NCBI GenBank assembly: GCA_017399945.1
Contig: JAFQAQ010000005.1
Span: forward strand, 124,001-188,000
Length of the DNA stretch: 64,000 nucleotides
Reading direction: 5' to 3'
Origin: Clostridia bacterium
GTDB taxonomy: Bacteria; Bacillota; Clostridia; Christensenellales; Borkfalkiaceae
Below the pieces are notes generated by a model. The model saw only the letters and a program-made list of their open reading frames with translations. It had not been told where the DNA came from and ran no database searches. The first letter of the stretch is position 1, and each line of letters begins with the position of its first letter. The translations under genes were made by a program, and so were the position numbers. Positions 61,724-64,000 of the stretch are shown in pieces.

Positions 61724-64000
61724 ATGAACTTAATGACTGAAAAAGACGCTGCTAAACTTATTAAAAGCAAGTTATCCAAATATTTTGGCGTAAGCCCTAA
61801 AGATGCTGAAAAAGAGCAAATTTACAAGGCTGTTGTTATGTGTATAAGGGATATTCTTTTAGAAAAGAGAAATGCCTTCAATAGCAAATATCGTCAAAAA
61901 AACGGCAAGAGAGTTTATTATCTATGCATGGAATTTTTGCTTGGACAATCACTTAAAAATAACGCATATAATCTAAGCGTTCAAGATGCCTTCAATAATG
62001 CGTTAAAAAAGGAATTTAATTGTGATTTAGAAGCAATGTACGAACTTGAACCAGATGCTGGTTTAGGTAACGGTGGACTTGGTAGACTTGCTGCTTGTTT
62101 TATGGATGCACTTGCTAGCAGCAACTATCCAGCTGTTGGTTATTCTATTAGGTACGAATACGGTCTATTTAAACAAAAAATCGTTGACGGTTGGCAAATG
62201 GAACTTCCTGATATTTGGTTGCCGGGTGGCGAAGTGTGGCTTACCCAAAGAATGGATAGAACTTACAGGGTTAAGTTTGATGGATATATTAAAGAAAAAT
62301 GGACGGATAAAGGTTGTGAAATAGAACACGTTGATGCAAGAGAAGTTGAAGCCGTTGCATACGATATGATGATTTCTGGTAAGGACAGTGAAGCCGTTTC
62401 TATACTAAGATTGTGGAAAGCGCAAAACATTCATCATAACTTTGATATGAAAACCTTTTCCCAAGGCGATTATATGAGAAGTATGCAAGAAGATAACGAA
62501 GCTGAACTTATTTCTAAGGTATTATATCCCTCCGACAATCACTTTGAAGGTAAGTCTTTAAGGTTAAAACAACAATATCTATTAGTTTCTGCCGCTCTTC
62601 AAGATATTTTGCACGATCATAAGAAAAAATACGGAACTTTTGATTCTTTGCCCGATAAAGTTGCTATTCATATTAACGATACTCACCCAGCGTTGTGTAT
62701 TCCTGAACTTATGAGGTTGTTAATTGATGAAAACGGATATTCTTGGGATGATGCGTGGAGTATCGTTACTAGAACGGTTGCTTATACCAATCATACCGTT
62801 ATGAGCGAGGCTTTGGAAAAGTGGAGTGAAGACCTTATTGCAAGACGTTTACCCAGAATACAAATGATTTTAAAAGAAATCAACCAACGTTTTTGTGCTG
62901 ATATGTGGAATAGATTCCCCGGCGATTGGGACAAGATTAACCGAATGAGTATATTTTCACATAATCAAATTAAGATGGCTAATTTATGCGTTGTTGCATC
63001 TCATACCGTCAATGGTGTGTCGGGGTTGCATAGTGAAATTATTAAAAATAGTATTTTTAAGGATTTTTATGAAATATATCCTGACAAATTTACTAACGTT
63101 ACGAACGGTATTGCACATAGAAGATGGCTTTGTCAATCTAACCCAGAACTATCTGCGTTGATTACAGACTGTATTGGTGATGGTTTTGTTAAAGATGCAT
63201 CTCAATTAATAGGCTTTAAAAAGTTTGAAAATGATCAAAGCGTATTAAAGAGAATTAATGAAATTAAACAAATCAAGAAAAATCAATTTTGTGAATATAT
63301 AAAGAAAAAACAAGGGGTGGATATTAATCCGGAGTCGTTGTTTGACGTGCAAGCAAAACGTATGCACGAATATAAAAGACAATTAATGAACGCGCTATAC
63401 GTGATTTCTATTTATAATGACTTAAAAGAAAATCCTGATTTAGAAATGACGCCAAAGACCTTTATTTTTGGTGCAAAGGCAGCGCCTGGATATTATTTTG
63501 CAAAACAAATTATTAAACTTATTTGCGCGCTTAGTGAAGATATTAAAAAGAATCCGAAAATTAATAAAAAGCTTAACGTTGTATATTTAGAAGATTATTG
63601 CGTTTCTATGGCTGAAAAACTTATGCCTGCAACTGAAATTAGTGAACAAATTTCACAAGCTGGTAAAGAAGCTAGTGGAACAGGTAATATGAAGTTTATG
63701 ATTAACGGTGCTCTTACTATTGGTACACTTGACGGCGCTAACGTTGAAATGAGTGAGGTTGTTGGTAAAGACAATATATTCATCTTCGGTCTAAATGCAA
63801 AAGAAGTAGAAGATTTATGGAGAATCGGGTATAACTCTTCTGAATTTTATCATAACAACAAAAAATTAGAAAAAGTTATTGACGTTCTCAACAAAGGTCT
63901 TAACGGTCAAACTTTCTCAGATATTGCACATTATTTATTAACGGGAAGTCCCGTTGCTGATCCATATATGTGTATGGCTGACTTTGGCTCTTTCTGCGAC
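61724..64000 (+). CDS. glgP: Glycogen phosphorylase, 3' end outside window
   Basis: Releases glucose 1-phosphate from glycogen with pyridoxal phosphate. The frame is open from ATG 61724 (after CCGGAGAG) to the window end, giving the first 759 residues of about 800. The glucan and phosphate motifs ELEPDAGLGNGGLGRLAACF near residue 107, HINDTHPAL near 325, NVTNGIAHRRW near 460 and the PLP-lysine motif EASGTGNMKFMINGALT near 650 are present. It follows glgA by 20 bases, so synthesis and breakdown genes share one transcript. Confidence 0.96.
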   Translation, partial: MNLMTEKDAAKLIKSKLSKYFGVSPKDAEKEQIYKAVVMCIRDILLEKRNAFNSKYRQKNGKRVYYLCMEFLLGQSLKNNAYNLSVQDAFNNALKKEFNCDLEAMYELEPDAGLGNGGLGRLAACFMDALASSNYPAVGYSIRYEYGLFKQKIVDGWQMELPDIWLPGGEVWLTQRMDRTYRVKFDGYIKEKWTDKGCEIEHVDAREVEAVAYDMMISGKDSEAVSILRLWKAQNIHHNFDMKTFSQGDYMRSMQEDNEAELISKVLYPSDNHFEGKSLRLKQQYLLVSAALQDILHDHKKKYGTFDSLPDKVAIHINDTHPALCIPELMRLLIDENGYSWDDAWSIVTRTVAYTNHTVMSEALEKWSEDLIARRLPRIQMILKEINQRFCADMWNRFPGDWDKINRMSIFSHNQIKMANLCVVASHTVNGVSGLHSEIIKNSIFKDFYEIYPDKFTNVTNGIAHRRWLCQSNPELSALITDCIGDGFVKDASQLIGFKKFENDQSVLKRINEIKQIKKNQFCEYIKKKQGVDINPESLFDVQAKRMHEYKRQLMNALYVISIYNDLKENPDLEMTPKTFIFGAKAAPGYYFAKQIIKLICALSEDIKKNPKINKKLNVVYLEDYCVSMAEKLMPATEISEQISQAGKEASGTGNMKFMINGALTIGTLDGANVEMSEVVGKDNIFIFGLNAKEVEDLWRIGYNSSEFYHNNKKLEKVIDVLNKGLNGQTFSDIAHYLLTGSPVADPYMCMADFGSFCD

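Noticed and set aside
62073..62324. 83-codon + strand ORF
   Set aside because: Out-of-frame shadow inside glgP.

Overview
The window is AT-rich, densely coded chromosomal DNA from a low-GC Gram-positive bacterium, most likely an anaerobic, spore-forming or formerly spore-forming Clostridia (Firmicutes). The pointers are the order secY-adk-map-infA-rpmJ-rpsM-rpsK-rpsD-rpoA-rplQ; zinc-binding forms of S4 and L36; the sporulation genes yabP, yabQ and spoIVA; an Enterococcus-type V-ATPase operon; GlgC/GlgD paralogues; and consensus TTGACA-17-TATAAT promoters. An uncultured gut lineage near Christensenellales is a guess that cannot be settled from this window. No prophage, insertion sequence, CRISPR array or rRNA was seen, and base composition is even throughout.

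Layout. 1-6760: end of the ribosomal-protein superoperon with secretion, nucleotide, methionine-processing and RNA polymerase alpha genes, and three structured RNA leaders (infA, rpsM, rpoA). 6781-9110: feoAB ferrous iron uptake, with a cysteine-rich tail fused to FeoB and a 55-residue acidic ORF. 9110-9691 (-): YgjV-like membrane protein. 9788-17699: one catabolic operon (MFS transporter, FGGY kinase, two alpha/beta hydrolases, RpiB-like isomerase, clan GH-D glycosidase, M19 dipeptidase). 17730-18196 (-): tRNA-Val-Gly-Cys-Leu. 18253-27840: nine-gene V-ATPase operon ending in a translationally coupled ROK glucokinase. 27838-31420: AraC regulator divergent from a long ROK protein and a SIS-domain protein. 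31460-34316: yabP-yabQ-divIC-ppx and an M50-type protease. 34315-34464 (-): 49-residue zinc-ribbon protein. 34535-39097: gyrB-gyrA. 39144-39296: tRNA-Thr. 39342-41007: YitT protein and MTA/SAH nucleosidase. 41049-48983: membrane protein, pncB, a coiled-coil protein, lspA, rluD-type gene, small membrane protein, der, plsY, spoIVA. 49018-51598 (-): NMT1/THI5-type ABC importer. 51677-54393: valS. 54426-64000: pgi-glgB-glgC-glgD-glgA-glgP; glgP runs off the end.

How the genes fit together. Sugars enter through the catabolic cluster and the ROK/SIS locus. Glucose 6-phosphate made by glucokinase can go to glycolysis or to the pgi-glg glycogen unit, which carries both synthesis and phosphorolysis. 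The V-ATPase proteolipid has the full E. hirae Na+ ligand set, so a sodium-coupled pump is predicted.

Most interesting signal. At spoIVA a sigma-E-like promoter sits inside a 15-bp terminator-like hairpin whose 3' arm is the spoIVA ribosome-binding site. Read-through from the vegetative der-plsY genes would form the hairpin, stopping transcription and hiding the site; a transcript started from the sporulation promoter would begin at the 3' arm and escape. The rpsM and rpoA leaders are further candidate regulatory RNAs. No stretch over 300 bases lacks a gene once the small zinc-ribbon gene (34315-34464) and tRNA-Thr (39193-39268) are counted.
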